Assembly: GCF_003255815.1 (NCBI RefSeq)
Contig: NC_037669.1
Location: 123,872,298 to 123,936,297 of the forward strand
Direction of reading: 5' to 3'
DNA: 64,000 bases
From: Theropithecus gelada
Taxonomy: Eukaryota > Chordata > Mammalia > Primates > Cercopithecidae
This document shows positions 46,717 through 58,020 of the stretch, in pieces; positions within the stretch are counted from its first letter, which is position 1, and each line of letters starts with the position of its first letter. The notes under the pieces were generated by a model that was not told the DNA's origin, did not search any database, and saw nothing but the letters and a program-made list of their open reading frames with translations. Both the position numbers and the translations under genes were made by a program.

Positions 46717-48267
46717 TAACCCAAAATAACATTGCTGAGGCACATCAAACCCGAGAGGCAGGGGCTGCTGTGAATCAGGACGAAGGTGCTCCAGTCAGCA
46801 GCTAACTTTTCTTCTCATTCATGGTTTCAAATTGGAAATTTTGTGGCCTTTGGTCAGTGATCCATAGAGTGAATATGAACTTCTGGGTATATAACATCAA
46901 ATTGAGTGCCTTTCTCTTTTTTCATCACTGACTGTGGTGCAGCTTTCTTTGAAAGTTTGATCTAATTGTGAAAGATGTGGAGGTCAAGCTCAAACTAAAT
47001 AGAGTAATAAAACAGCTCAGTCCTCACAGCAGAACATGAGGTTATAACATTTTCCCCAGGGTTTAAAATCTGTTTGAGTTGCTTTTAAATTTTTTAAAGT
47101 ACAAAAGTCAAACACGCTCATTACTCAAACATTACCTTTAGTTTAAAAGTTTTGTTGCTATATATCCTTTCAAAAACAGATATTTTATGGGTGTATGGAT
47201 GTGAATAAGTATGTTTATACATACATTCACAGTGTCGAATTCCCTAGAGAGGTAAAATAAGATGAATATGTAGAAAAGCTCATTGGTTTCACAAGTTAGG
47301 TTTTCACTGGTGGCTTTTGTCTGAATGGCTTTACTAAGTACGTGGAATGAGATCCTGACTGTAATAATGTAATGAGTGAATAGGAAGAGAACAAGCGAGT
47401 CTATCAATTGTGGACTACTCTTTTGAAGATCTTGGTTAAGAAGGGCACGTAGAGACACAAGAATAAGGAAGGCCTCTTTATCTGGGAAGGATTTTACGGT
47501 ATTTATATTCTATGAAGAAGAAGTCAACAGAAAATTAAAGGGGTAATGGAAATGTAGGCTAACGAGGGATGAACAAATACAAGTTAAATATTGTGGTAAA
47601 AATGTATGTTTGACTGTGAGTGTTAGAATAGGTTGAAAATTTTTTAAGGTATTTTTTGCCGTTATTTTAAAAAATTAGAGAATATCATGTCAGCTCTGAT
47701 GACAGAGCTTTAGAAAATCTACACAAATTCTGCTTTCTGAAATTTCTTTGCTGCAGTTTTATAGCACTCATTTTCATTAGTAACTGTCATTAGTAATTCA
47801 TTTTCATTAGTAAATCATTTCATTGGTAACTGTCTTTATATAGAGACTCTAAGCAGAGTCTTTACCTCCTATGTCACTTATAGTACTGGGGAATAACTAT
47901 GTATTTCCTCTTTGTAAAAGAGCATGGTGTGTGTGTGAGTGGGCTTCCCTCGTTCACGCTGTCTTTTCCACAATCATCTAGGGACAATTCTCTGCACTCT
48001 TTGTAAGCCTGCCTGGCTTAAGTTATATGAGTGGTAAATAAATCTACCTAAATTGTATTTGCATTTACTTCAATGGATATAATAATAATAATAATAATAT
48101 TAATCATTATAATAGTTAATAGCTATCAATGTCATACTTATTTATAAATTTTCAGCCAATACTTCAGCACAGAAAATAAAAATTACCTTTAAAATATAGA
48201 TCAATTTCTGAAATTTATTTTAATAATAATTGTTATTATTTAATAATGATAATATTATTAAATATTA

Positions 48268-48458
48268 GAGTTTTGTTCTGTTGCCCAGGCTGGAGTGTGG
48301 TGGCACAGTTACAGCTTACTGCAGCCTCGATGTCCTGGGTTCAAGTGATTCTCACATTTCAGCTTCCCGAGTAGTGAGGACCACAGGTGCATGCCATGAC
48401 ACCTGTCTGATTTTTGTTTATTTTTTCTAGAGAAGAGGCCTCTCTGTATTGCCCAGGA
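48268..48458 (-). mobile_element. Partial Alu or free Alu monomer, antisense
   Basis: The antisense right-monomer sequence runs from GAGTTTTGTTCTGTTGCCCA to TCTCTGTATTGCCCAGG and stops there. The rest of the dimer is missing and no poly-T remains. High divergence suggests AluJ or a fossil monomer (FRAM-like). Confidence 0.85.
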
Positions 48459-48592
48459 TAATTTCTGTAACTTAAATGTAACATTAACTAAGTCAGAAAA
48501 TATCTCGTGGAGCGCAATAACGGGCTTATGTGATAGTAATGAGATCAACCAAAGAATGAAGATGTTCCAATTTCTCAAGTACCTTTTGAAAG

Positions 48593-48642
48593 TCCAAGTT
48601 CTTTTCATTCTATATTTACAGAAATCCTACTAAAAGAGGAAA
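48593..48642 (+). repeat. 50-bp perfect dispersed duplicate, copy 2
   Basis: Identical over 50 bases to 43631-43680, about 5 kb away in direct orientation, and about 130 bases beyond the truncated Alu. Confidence 0.95.
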
Positions 48643-49559
48643 TTAGGAAATAATTTACCTATTTAACAAGCTACATCCAGAGGTCAACACGGCTGAACAT
48701 GAATATATTGTTTCTTCAATTTACACTTTTATTTACTTAATGCTTACTTTGGAAATCATTGTTAAGCTATATAAAGCTTTAGGATAATCATCTTTATCAT
48801 GTATCTTTATTTTTTAAATTTAGAATTTGGCTGTCATTAATGTCCTGTTAGTAATAAGTTTAAATAACAACAACTGTTGAAATAAAGATATTCTGGTAGA
48901 AAGTTGTAATCACTGGGACGCTCCACCCAGGTGCCCCTTTGGGACCTAGGCACTCATTTTTAGCTGTTGGAAGTATCGGCGGCTGATGACTTAAAGTTGA
49001 ATTATTTTCCATGAATTTCCTTCATTGGAAGAAAACTGCTTTATCCAGGCCATAACTGTCCCCAGGGCAGCCAATATTCCAATGACTGGTCCATTTAGGG
49101 GGATCTAAACTTGACCTCTCACCTTTATTATGGAAATCTTTGAAGGACAAAACTCTCTGTAGGAGTGGCCAAGGCTCTATTGCAATAGCATTATAATTCA
49201 ACCTCTCCTCCTGCTAAGTTCATCCTTAATACATGTTGTTTCTCCATCCCTAGTACCTCCTGTATGAAAATCTGACAGTCTCAAAATCTCTTTCATACGA
49301 CCTATGAAAGAGGGCTAAGATTCACATATATAGAATCAACTTTTCTTTACCATATATGTTTGCTATAAAGATAACCCAATTTACAGTGATATTTTCCCTC
49401 AAGCAATGGAGCCTGTGAGGATAGCCAGAGCCCAGAAGATAATTCATGCCATATAAGACAATCTGTACTTTAGGGAGAGAGTTCTCTAATACTTCTACAT
49501 TATTTTAAAGAAAGTAACAGAATATGATTTTAGAAAAATTATTCTTGAAACCAAGGGAA

Positions 49560-49960
49560 GGAGAGATTGCAGAGATACAGAGATACCTGTACAGGGGCTG
49601 TTGTTTTAGTCCAGGTGAGAAGTGGTAAGGGCTGAAAGAGATAATGCAGTGGGGGCTGAAAGGAGAAATATGAAGACCCATGTAGGAACTAGACGCACAG
49701 GACTTAGCTGGTGACTGAATGTTACATGTGAGGAAGAAAGAAAAGTCAAAGGGTAATTAGAAATTTCTAGATCCTTTTGTTGTCTGAGTCAATGGTTATA
49801 TCCTTCACTGGGTTGTGATAACTGAAGAAGAAATAGACTATGGGAGAAAGATAAATCAGTTTATCTTGCTGAATTTCAACAAAAAAACTTAGGGAGAATG
49901 GAGTGATGTTGAAAAAGAGAAGAGAGTTTAATTTGACTGGTATATTAGAAACGTGAAGGC
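49560..49960 (+). repeat. Ancient interspersed repeat, family not assigned
   Basis: The order of AGTCCAGGTGAGAAGTGG, GGACTTAGCTGGTGACTGAA, GAGGAAGAAAGAAAAGTCAA and AGGGAGAATGGAGTGATGTT resembles a common old mammalian repeat with GTCCAGGYGAGA, CAGGACTTGGTGATGGATTG and GAGGGAGAGGAAGGAGTCAA. Diverged. A database comparison is needed to name it. Confidence 0.4.
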
Positions 49961-51074
49961 TTCTTGATTGTTTTATTTTCATAAAAATAAATAGCATTAT
50001 TCAGACTTTCTATAATAAAATACCTATTCCATCATTTTCTCCCATTATCCTCAACCTCTATGGTCTCTTCACTTGCTCTCTTCAAATTAGACAACTCAGA
50101 TAGAAACTTTATTTCAACATGTGTATCAATTTTTTTCTTGCATTTCTGGTCTAAGATGGGTCCCCAGAAAAGTAGTAGGAAGACCTGATTATCTGGTTGT
50201 TGATATTTACATTCAATAGTAACTGATTTTATTTCCAAATAGGAACCGAGGCAACAGGAAAATCAGGGAATACAGAAAAAGGCTTGTTGAGAGATTGACT
50301 ACATTGCCTCAGTGAAAACACCATTTAGGTGTGGCCTGAATTTTCTTTGATTTACCAAGAAAAGCGCTGAACAAGATTCAGTCTTTCTCTCTCTCTTTCT
50401 CTTTTTCTTTCTGCATATATGTGTGTGTTTACACCCATATAACTTCACATCTATATAACTTTACTTGTATTAATTTGACAAATATGAACAATGTGTATTT
50501 CTTCATCATTTTTCAACTTGGCATAAATTTAAAATGGATTGTGATAAAAACAATTTGGAGAAAATACCACACTTTAAGGATATATACAAGGAAAAAGGCT
50601 GTAGAAGGTAGATTACTACAGGGAAGACACTTGTGTATCTGCCCCAATAGTGCTCTGCTCAACTTCTTAAGTGCGGAGATACTTTCTTCCTCAATTTATA
50701 AAAGCAAGTCATACATGCTATCATAGCTAATTAGGTCAATTACTTTGATCTTTCTAAAATAATTTACAGCATGTGGATGTATTCCATCATACCTTTGGGG
50801 TAGGAAGCTATGAAACCATGAACTTCTTCTCTTACCACTTTTCACTAAAAGAACCATATCAATAAACAAATTAGCTTGTTCTGAATGAAATGACTGGCAC
50901 TAGTAACACTATTAATTCATGTGAAAACAACAACTTAACCAAAACAATTACTTTTGTCATAGAAACAGTTATTGTAAAAGGGTCTAGACTAGTTTATCCA
51001 GAGTTTATATGTTTTTATCACCTCTGCTTTAATGTTCTGTCATTTGTGATATTTTGACTTTTTTTTTCTTTCAG

Positions 51075-51159
51075 TAAGGGACTCTGCGAATGCTGGAAAA
51101 ATAGTGAAGATCATGGAACAACAAGAGAATTATCTTTTTCCTTATGTGAAGTATATATG
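51075..51159 (+). other. Candidate internal exon (85 bp)
   Basis: A strong acceptor precedes it: a T-rich tract ending TTTTTTTCTTTCAG at 51061-51074. A strong donor follows: ATG|GTGAGTGT at 51157-51166. Two of the three sense phases are open throughout. One starts KGLCECWKNSEDHG. The other starts RDSANAGKIVKIMEQQENYL. The third begins with a stop. Neither peptide is recognised. It may be an exon of a long non-coding RNA or untranslated region, a real coding exon of a gene whose other exons lie outside the window, or a decoy pair of splice sites. No partner exon was identified. Confidence 0.3.
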
Positions 51160-51989
51160 GTGAGTGTAATTATAAATGTGTGGCTCAAATGACCTTGCTT
51201 TTGGATGGATGCCACCTGCTCACCTGTGAGTTTTGGTTTCATGTCATGATGCCCACCTGCTGATGAATCCTAGGGTTGTATAACATGACACACTTCTACA
51301 TGCACCTACGCCTCAACTGCCCTTCTTTCCCAGGAATATGTATTTATTCAAAATGAGGAGTAACTGGGAATAACATCAAAAGAAGAGAACTCTGTTACTT
51401 GTAATTATTCATCATCTTAGCCTCTCTAGAGTTCATTTTTTAAGAGAAGCATTAAAAATCCCTGGATCATGTGTCAAAAAAGAATAAATATTCTGCCTAT
51501 GGAGCACAGAAGTATTGCTTCAGCTTTAGATGAAAAAAAAAAAAAAAGAAGAAATTCCATTCAAACTCTTTCAAAAGCTTTATAGATGACTCCTTTCAAT
51601 TTTGACCTACTCCCAGGGCAAAACCCATATCCATTTTATTAAAAGTCCTGAGGTTTATTTATTTATTTCTTTGGTGTAAAGCAAAACAAATGTCAAAGTA
51701 CAATTAGAAGTGACTTTTCAAGAGTGGGTGCTGAGTACCATTCAAAGAAACTTCTATTAGATGGAGAATCATTTCATCTGAGTCTCAGACCCTAGCCCTG
51801 GACATCTAACCAAAGGCAATTAAGTTGTTTGTTGGATATATAAGGCTTAGAAGGGGATAGGTACTTGGTTGCAAATCCTAGAAAGTAAAGCTTTCTAATA
51901 CACTTGGAATTTCACATCAAGTTCTAAAGTAGAGAACTGGTTCTTGAATTCTACCCATGGAAAATATCAAAGACTTAGCTTCCTCATAT
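51160..51989. other. Unique AT-rich DNA
   Basis: No gene or repeat was recognised. A poly-A run lies at about 51532-51547. Confidence 0.5.
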
Positions 51990-52210
51990 ATAGTAGTAGG
52001 TGGTAAGGAGATGGATGTAGGTTGGAATGCCAGATCCCTCACTTAGTAGTTAGGTACGTTTGCACATAAAAAATCTCTTCATGTCTTACTATTTTATTTG
52101 ATGTTGAGAATGATTCTACATACCTCGCATGGTAGATAGTAGAGCAAAATAACATAGAGAAAGTACCTGGTACGTGGTAAGTTGTACATAAATATTCATT
52201 AACCTTTGTA
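51990..52210 (+). repeat. MIR SINE
   Basis: CACTTAGTAGTTAGGTACGT, TTGATGTTGAGAATGATTCT, AGTACCTGGTACGTGGTAAG and TTGTACATAAATATTCATT follow the MIR order from core to 3' end. Confidence 0.68.
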
Positions 52211-53131
52211 TTTTAAAATCACAACTATTATTTGGAGAAATGTATTAATAAGTATGTAATTTTGTTGTTTTCTTCTTTTATTTACTCTGTTTTTGAGCTA
52301 ATACAAAAGATTGTATCCTTAAATCTGACTAACATGAATCAAAATTCTTCCCTGTTATTAAACCTAACGGCAATTGGTTTGTTCAAGGAAAATAGGCAGT
52401 TGTCTGGGATATTGAAGGCAGTTCCCTAAGTTCTTTTTCCTGCAGTGGACTTGCTCTTCCTGGCCAAGAGCTGACGTGTCTTCAAATGAGAGATTATTCC
52501 CTCACACAGCAGGAGAATTTTAGTTATCTCCATTTTATGCCACAACTTATGTAACATTGTCCATGGTGCAATGCTTTATTTAAGAAGCTAAGCTTCATAG
52601 ATCTATAGATCCTAGTTTTATTGACTATAAGGAATCCTAAGCCTAGAATTGTCCTGTAGAGAACATTCCATAGATAAAGATCTTTCTGTTAGTCAATATT
52701 ATTATTCTATTTACCTAGAACTCTGAAAAATTGTTGACAAGAACCAACCAGATAGATATGATGTGTTTTGAAGATTAAATAAAATAAAGATTTTGGAATA
52801 TAAATACTTCTGGGTCATTTTGTATTTACAAAAATTTTGGTAAGTTATATATAAAAACTATTTTTTGAACAATAGAGATATCAAAGTATAATACACTGTG
52901 CACATATCAGCTCAGTTATCAGCTCACTTTGATTTCCAGAGAGTTTTGTGCTAAATAAAAATGTACTTATTCTACAACAAAAAGCATCATATGTTTTTAT
53001 GCACATAAACCATAATTGTTTCAGTATATTTAAAGATTACAAGAATATATCAAACAAAGTACAAATTATTTCTTAATTTCTTCCCCGGAGATACACATAA
53101 TTAAAATTTACAGTGCATTTTTCTAGATGAC
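52211..53131. other. Unique AT-rich DNA
   Basis: No gene or repeat was recognised. Confidence 0.5.
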
Positions 53132-53926
53132 TTTTGTTTTTTATTTTTTTTAAAAAAATCTTTTATTTTTGTTACTTAGGTGAACTTGTCTTATGAGTTT
53201 TTTTTTTTTTTTTTGGACAGATTACTTTGTCACCCAGGTAATAAGTCCTGTCCCCATTAGTAATTTTTCTTGATTCTCTCCCTCCTCTCATCCTCCACCC
53301 TCTGATAGGCCCTAGTGTGTGATGTTCGCCTCTACATATCCATGTGTTCTTATCGTTTGGATCCTACTTATAAGCAAGAACATGTGGTATTTGGTTTTCT
53401 GTTCCTATGTTAGCTTGTTGAGGATAATGGCTTCTAGCTCCATCCATGTCCCTGCAAAGGACATAGTTTCATTCCTTGTTATAGTTAAATAGCGTTCCAT
53501 GGTGTATATGTTGCACATTTTCTTTACCCACTCTACCACTGATGGGCATTTGAGTTGATTCCATGTCTTTGCTATTGTGAATAGTGCTGCAGTGAACATG
53601 AGCATGCATGTATCTTTATAACAGAACAATTTATGCTCCTTTGGCTTTATGCGTAGTAATGGGATTGCTGGATCAAATGGTGATTCTGTGTTTACATCTT
53701 TGAGGAATTGCCACACTGCCTTCCATAATGGTTGAACTAATTTACACTCCCACCAACAGTGTATAAGTGTTCCTTTTTCTCCACAACCTCACCAGCATCT
53801 GTTATTTTTTGCCTTTTTAATAATAACCATTCTGACTGCTGTGAGATATCTCATTGTGGTTTTGATTTGCATTTCTCTAATAATCAGTGATGTTGAGCTT
53901 TTTTCCATATGATTGTTGGCTGCATG
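53132..53926 (-). mobile_element. L1 LINE (old primate L1PB/L1MA-like), antisense, 5'-truncated
   Basis: On the minus strand it reads as the ORF2 C-terminus plus 3' UTR. On the plus strand it reads CAGATTACTTTGTCACCCAG, TATTTGGTTTTCTGTTCCTA, TTGTGAATAGTGCTGCAGTG and TTGTTGGCTGCAT. A T-rich expansion at 53200-53214 interrupts the 3' UTR. A 103-codon frame (53716-53405) is a degraded ORF2 tail. Confidence 0.88.
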
Positions 53927-54309
53927 TTTTGAAAAGTATCTAGACTATTTTCTACATATAGGTGCAGATATGTACAATCTCTCACTTCTTCTCTGTATAC
54001 CTATATATTTATATAAATATAATCATATTATCATTGTAAATGTACAACTTGCTTTTTTCCTCCTAAACAATACTTCATAATCATCTTTCTATATAAATAT
54101 ACATAATTTTAATGGTCACCTATTTTGTTTATTTTTAATAGTAGACTTAAGAAGACAAAATGTCTTGACTAAATTTTTAGAGTTTAATATTTCTACCAAT
54201 TTTCAATATATTAATAATTTATATTTAAAATTGCATTTTTACTATAGCAATGGTATGAGACATTTTCTACCATAACTTATCAATGGCAAGATTGTTGTGA
54301 TGTTTACCC

Positions 54310-54545
54310 ACTGTACATTTCATATACATGATAATAGTAGCTAATAGTTATCAAGAACAGCCTATATTGTTTGCCAGACGATAATACAATCTTCATGCAT
54401 ATTGCCACATTTAATATCCACAAGATGATAACAAAATAAGTACTGTTAATTATTTCAATATACAAGAAAAGTTTAACATCTTATGCAAGGTCAAGCAAAT
54501 TGTTAAAGATCTAAATGAATCCAAAGCCAAAATGTCAAGATTATG
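54310..54545 (+). repeat. MIR-class SINE, diverged
   Basis: TTTGCCAGACGATAATACAA, GCCACATTTAATATCCACAA, TTTCAATATACAAGAAAAGT and GCAAGGTCAAGCAAATTG follow the order of the MIR/L2-class CACTTTA, CATTTAATCCTCACAA, CCATTTTACAGATGAGGAAA, CAAGGTCACACAG consensus. Confidence 0.6.
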
Positions 54546-55640
54546 ATAAATATCGTAAAAATCTGGGCACTTCCCGACTTTATTGTGACAGAAAGTTAAG
54601 TTTGAATTCCTCTCTTTACCAAAGTTTTCAAGCATATGGTAATGAGTACTTACAGCCCTGGTTCCTCTTGGGAGAGGGAGACTTTAGTCTCTCCCTTTGA
54701 ATCATCTTTCTTGGGATAGAGCAGGAAAGAGGGAGAGGGGAGCTCTTGCTAGGAAGCAAGGCCCATTTCCATTCAATTTTAAGGAGTGCTGTAGCTGCTT
54801 ATGTCTCAACCAAACAAATTGCAAAAATTTTTTATTATATTTACCTCTGTATATAAATCTGCAAGGTCATTGTAACTTTGGGAAACATTTCACTAAACTT
54901 TGAGGACCCTTTGACTTAGCAGCCAGAGCCACACTGCTTCATAGCGAGGACTCCAGGGCTTGTACCTATTGGCTGACGTAGACTTCACTCGCACAGTGGT
55001 TATTTTTTGTTTTTTTAAACACAATCTACTTTACCCTGGGGCCTTTTTTTCCCTATTGTTGTGAGAATATCTCTTAGATTATTGCCTGGTCTTAGTGTAA
55101 GGGCGAGGGAAGTTTTCCAGGGCAGTGGGACTGACAGTAAACATTTCTCTAGATTTCTTTGAGTTGGCTTCCTCATTCTCTAGTGACTTATTTTCATCCC
55201 TAGTTAAGCCAATCTGGGGCAATAAAAGTTCAAATGCTATTCAATGCCTAATCTTTGATTTACTGTGAGGGTTTTTCTCTTGTAAATCTGAGAGCCAAAA
55301 CTTCCTTAGAATAGTCAATATCTATTGCAAAAGGCTCCACAAACTTTTACCATCTTCTTCAAATGGATTGAAGTTAGCATGATAGATTGCATGAGTGACT
55401 GAACCCTAAAATGGCCTAGCTGTTACCTTCTTTATTCAAAGACATTATATTCTTCTCTCTCATCTCCCTGGAAAATCAATCAAAGTTCTCATAGTTCACC
55501 TGTTCAACCAATAATAGTCACAGATTTGCCTCCTTGCATACTAAGTGTAGGTGTGATTTTCTGTAACTGTAACTAACCAGAGTTAGGAACTTCTGCCATG
55601 CAGTTACAAATCTTAAGGCCCCCTACCCTGCTGATGAGTA

Positions 55641-55654
55641 CTGCCACCTGCGGG
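55641..55654 (-). promoter_or_regulatory. CTCF-like motif
   Basis: CTGCCACCTGCGGG is close to the reverse complement of the CTCF core (CTGCC-NCC-N-G-NGG type) and lies in non-repeat DNA. One motif match is weak evidence of occupancy. Confidence 0.3.
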
Positions 55655-57609
55655 AGAGTTAACCCATTTAGGACTCCAATTTGGCAGCTATCTCTCATTG
55701 AACCCATTTACTTGTACTTGACTACAACTGTCTCTCCAATTCTTCCTCTTTAACAAGGAATACATTGGAAGATTATATTTGGCCTGGTGGGTCATACGGT
55801 TTGATCTACATATTCATTACCAGTTCTCGTGGGCTTACCTCAAATCCATTTATTGTCTTGAAGGACCCTTACTTTTTCTCTTCCAGGTAGCCAAGTATTT
55901 GTCAGCTTCACATCCTTTTTAATACAACTGCTAAGAAATGTAAAGGATCTGAGATTTTCTTCTACTTCCAAGATAAATTAGCCTATCCGTGGATGCTGGC
56001 AGAAAACATGAGACGCCTGTGTCAGACACAAAAATCTTTATTTCTCTCAACAATAACAATAGTCAACATATCAGCATTTTCTTGTTGCAGTCCCCTGGTG
56101 ATATGAAGAGGAATAGATGATATCTGCTTACACAGTGGTTTGAGGCATAAGAGCTTAGGGAATCCAAATCATTTTTGAGCTTTGAGAACCAAAATCATTT
56201 ATGGTAGCAAACCTGCCTGCCTTTTGCTCCATAGGAGACATTAACATTATTATCCTGGATAGTGAGTGTCTCTGACTCTTGCTCCAGAGGAAACACTACG
56301 TCTATTTTCTGAGGGTGTTAGTCAACAACGTGTTATACAAACATTTGTCGAAAAGTAAAATTGTAGTCCAGGAAAAAAAAAAGACAGTAAGTACCTCTAC
56401 TCGCGAAACATTTCTCTACAGAAATGCAAGAGAAAGATGAAAAATGGTCTCTTAACAGGGTCAGGTTAGCTGAACAGTTTGCTCAGGTAGAAATTTTGGA
56501 TTATTTTATCTACTTGCAGTGCTTTTTGAATTTAAAGTTTCATACAAATCAAATGAAGATCTTGTTTGAACGCCGATTCTGACAATATATTGAATTTGAG
56601 GCCAAGGATTCTGCCTTTTCAAGAAGCTCTCAGGTGATCCTACTGGTTTATGGATAAAATTTTAAATTGAAAGATTATAATATGCACCAAGGTTCTGACA
56701 TTTCAATCTCATAAACTATAGACTACCACTGAGCCAAGACTTCAATTAGCTAACCTTGTAGACTTTTAACACATTAAATCCTGACCTCTAGGTAATCCCA
56801 CTCTTATCAAGCTTTTTATTTTTTCTTGCTTTGGGCAGCTACCTCTTTTAGCATCCAATCCTACCCACATACATTGCATACTCCTGCCTATACAGATTCA
56901 TGAAGTCTCACATCTTTTTCTTAACATAGGTTATCTCTTTCAGGGTCAAGGTTTGTATTTTTGTGGCTGGGCTATTTAGGAATCCGATTTCCATTATGGC
57001 TCTGGAGGCCTTGGGTCAATTATCTTAAATGCAAACATTGAGTGATTTTTATTTCAGAAAATGCTGACTTCATCACAAAGTGAGGGTAGTATATATATGT
57101 TCATTCACAAGGGAGCTTCAAGATGATATAAAGATGATTTAAATTTAAAGTTGATTAAATTTCAAGATGATTTAAAATTTCAAACTTTAAGTCTTATCTA
57201 TGTCTGCCCACATGTTTGTATTTATGTCTTAGCATCTCATTTATTTCCTGCCAGTGCCCTTAGCTGGTTGAATTGAACATTTAATTGACATTGCAACTCT
57301 AACAATTATAAACAGGCATTGGACTTGGTTCTCAGCTATGTCAGCTTCCCAACTATAGGAAATAAAGGGCTCTTCAAGGCTCCTGAAGAAGTTTTCCAAT
57401 TGTCTACTTTCATTCTCGTTTGGACAGTCAGACCTCTCAAGCTCTCTGTTACCTCATACATTTTCCAGGAGTTCAAAAGTTAGATCGTGACATCATCATT
57501 GGTATCTTTGTAATCAATATTTTGGTTATTGTTGTTGCAATAGCAACTCAGTGCCACAGATATTTGATTTCATTACTTCTTGCATTCACTCTGCACTTCA
57601 TCCCAAAAG

Positions 57610-58020
57610 TTATGGATTGAATGTGCTCCCCCACCACCCGTGTTTCATATATTGAAGTCCTAACTGTACTGGCGGATAGGGCCTGTGACTGTGCTTAGAG
57701 ATAGATCCTGTGAGGCAGTGATTAAGGTTAAATGAGTCTACAAAGGTCCTAATCCTTAGGTCTAATGTCCTTATAGGAAAAGGAAGAGAAACCAGAGTTC
57801 TCTCTTTTTCTGTGCATACTACCAAGGGAAGGTCATGAGAGCACGCAGTGAGAAGGTGGCCATCTGCAAAGCAGGAAGAGAGCTTCACAAGAAACTGACC
57901 ATGCTGGCATCTTGGTCTTCGACTTTCAAGTCTCAAGAACTGTAAGAAAATTAATTTCTGTTTTTTAAGCCACCCAGTTTGTGGTATTTTATTATGGAAG
58001 CCTAAGCAGACCAAGACATA
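57610..58020 (+). repeat. MLT1-type solo LTR (ERVL-MaLR), sense
   Basis: It starts TTATGGATTGAATGTGCTCC and continues through ATTGAAGTCCTAACTGTACT, AGGTCCTAATCCTTAGGTCT, GTCCTTATAGGAAAAGG, GTCTTCGACTTTCAAGTCTC and TTTTTTAAGCCACCCAGTTT to AGACCAAGACA. This is the complete MLT1 LTR order. Confidence 0.9.

Larger units (their letters stand above)
44927..48267. other. Mostly unique DNA with an L2 patch and a possible RFX/AP-1 cluster
   Basis: No gene was recognised. The longest open frame (45509-45045, minus, 154 codons) lacks recognisable domains. An L2-like patch is at 45565-45670. The segment 46680-46810 is less AT-rich and contains AP-1-like and X-box-like motifs. Short imperfect repeats of TTCATTAGTAA lie at about 47772-47830, and ATA/TAA runs lie at 48079-48105 and 48220-48262. 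Confidence 0.45.
48459..51074. other. Unique DNA with the second 50-bp duplicate and an old repeat patch
   Basis: No gene was recognised. Bases 48593-48642 duplicate 43631-43680. The part 49560-49960 resembles a widely dispersed old mammalian repeat (GTTTTAGTCCAGGTGAGAAG, CACAGGACTTAGCTGGTGAC), family not assigned. Confidence 0.45.
53927..57609. other. Mostly unique DNA with a MIR-class patch and a possible CTCF site
   Basis: No gene was recognised and open frames are at most 68 codons. A MIR-class patch is at 54310-54545. The part 54900-56000 is less AT-rich than its surroundings and holds a CTCF-like motif at 55641-55654. Confidence 0.45.
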
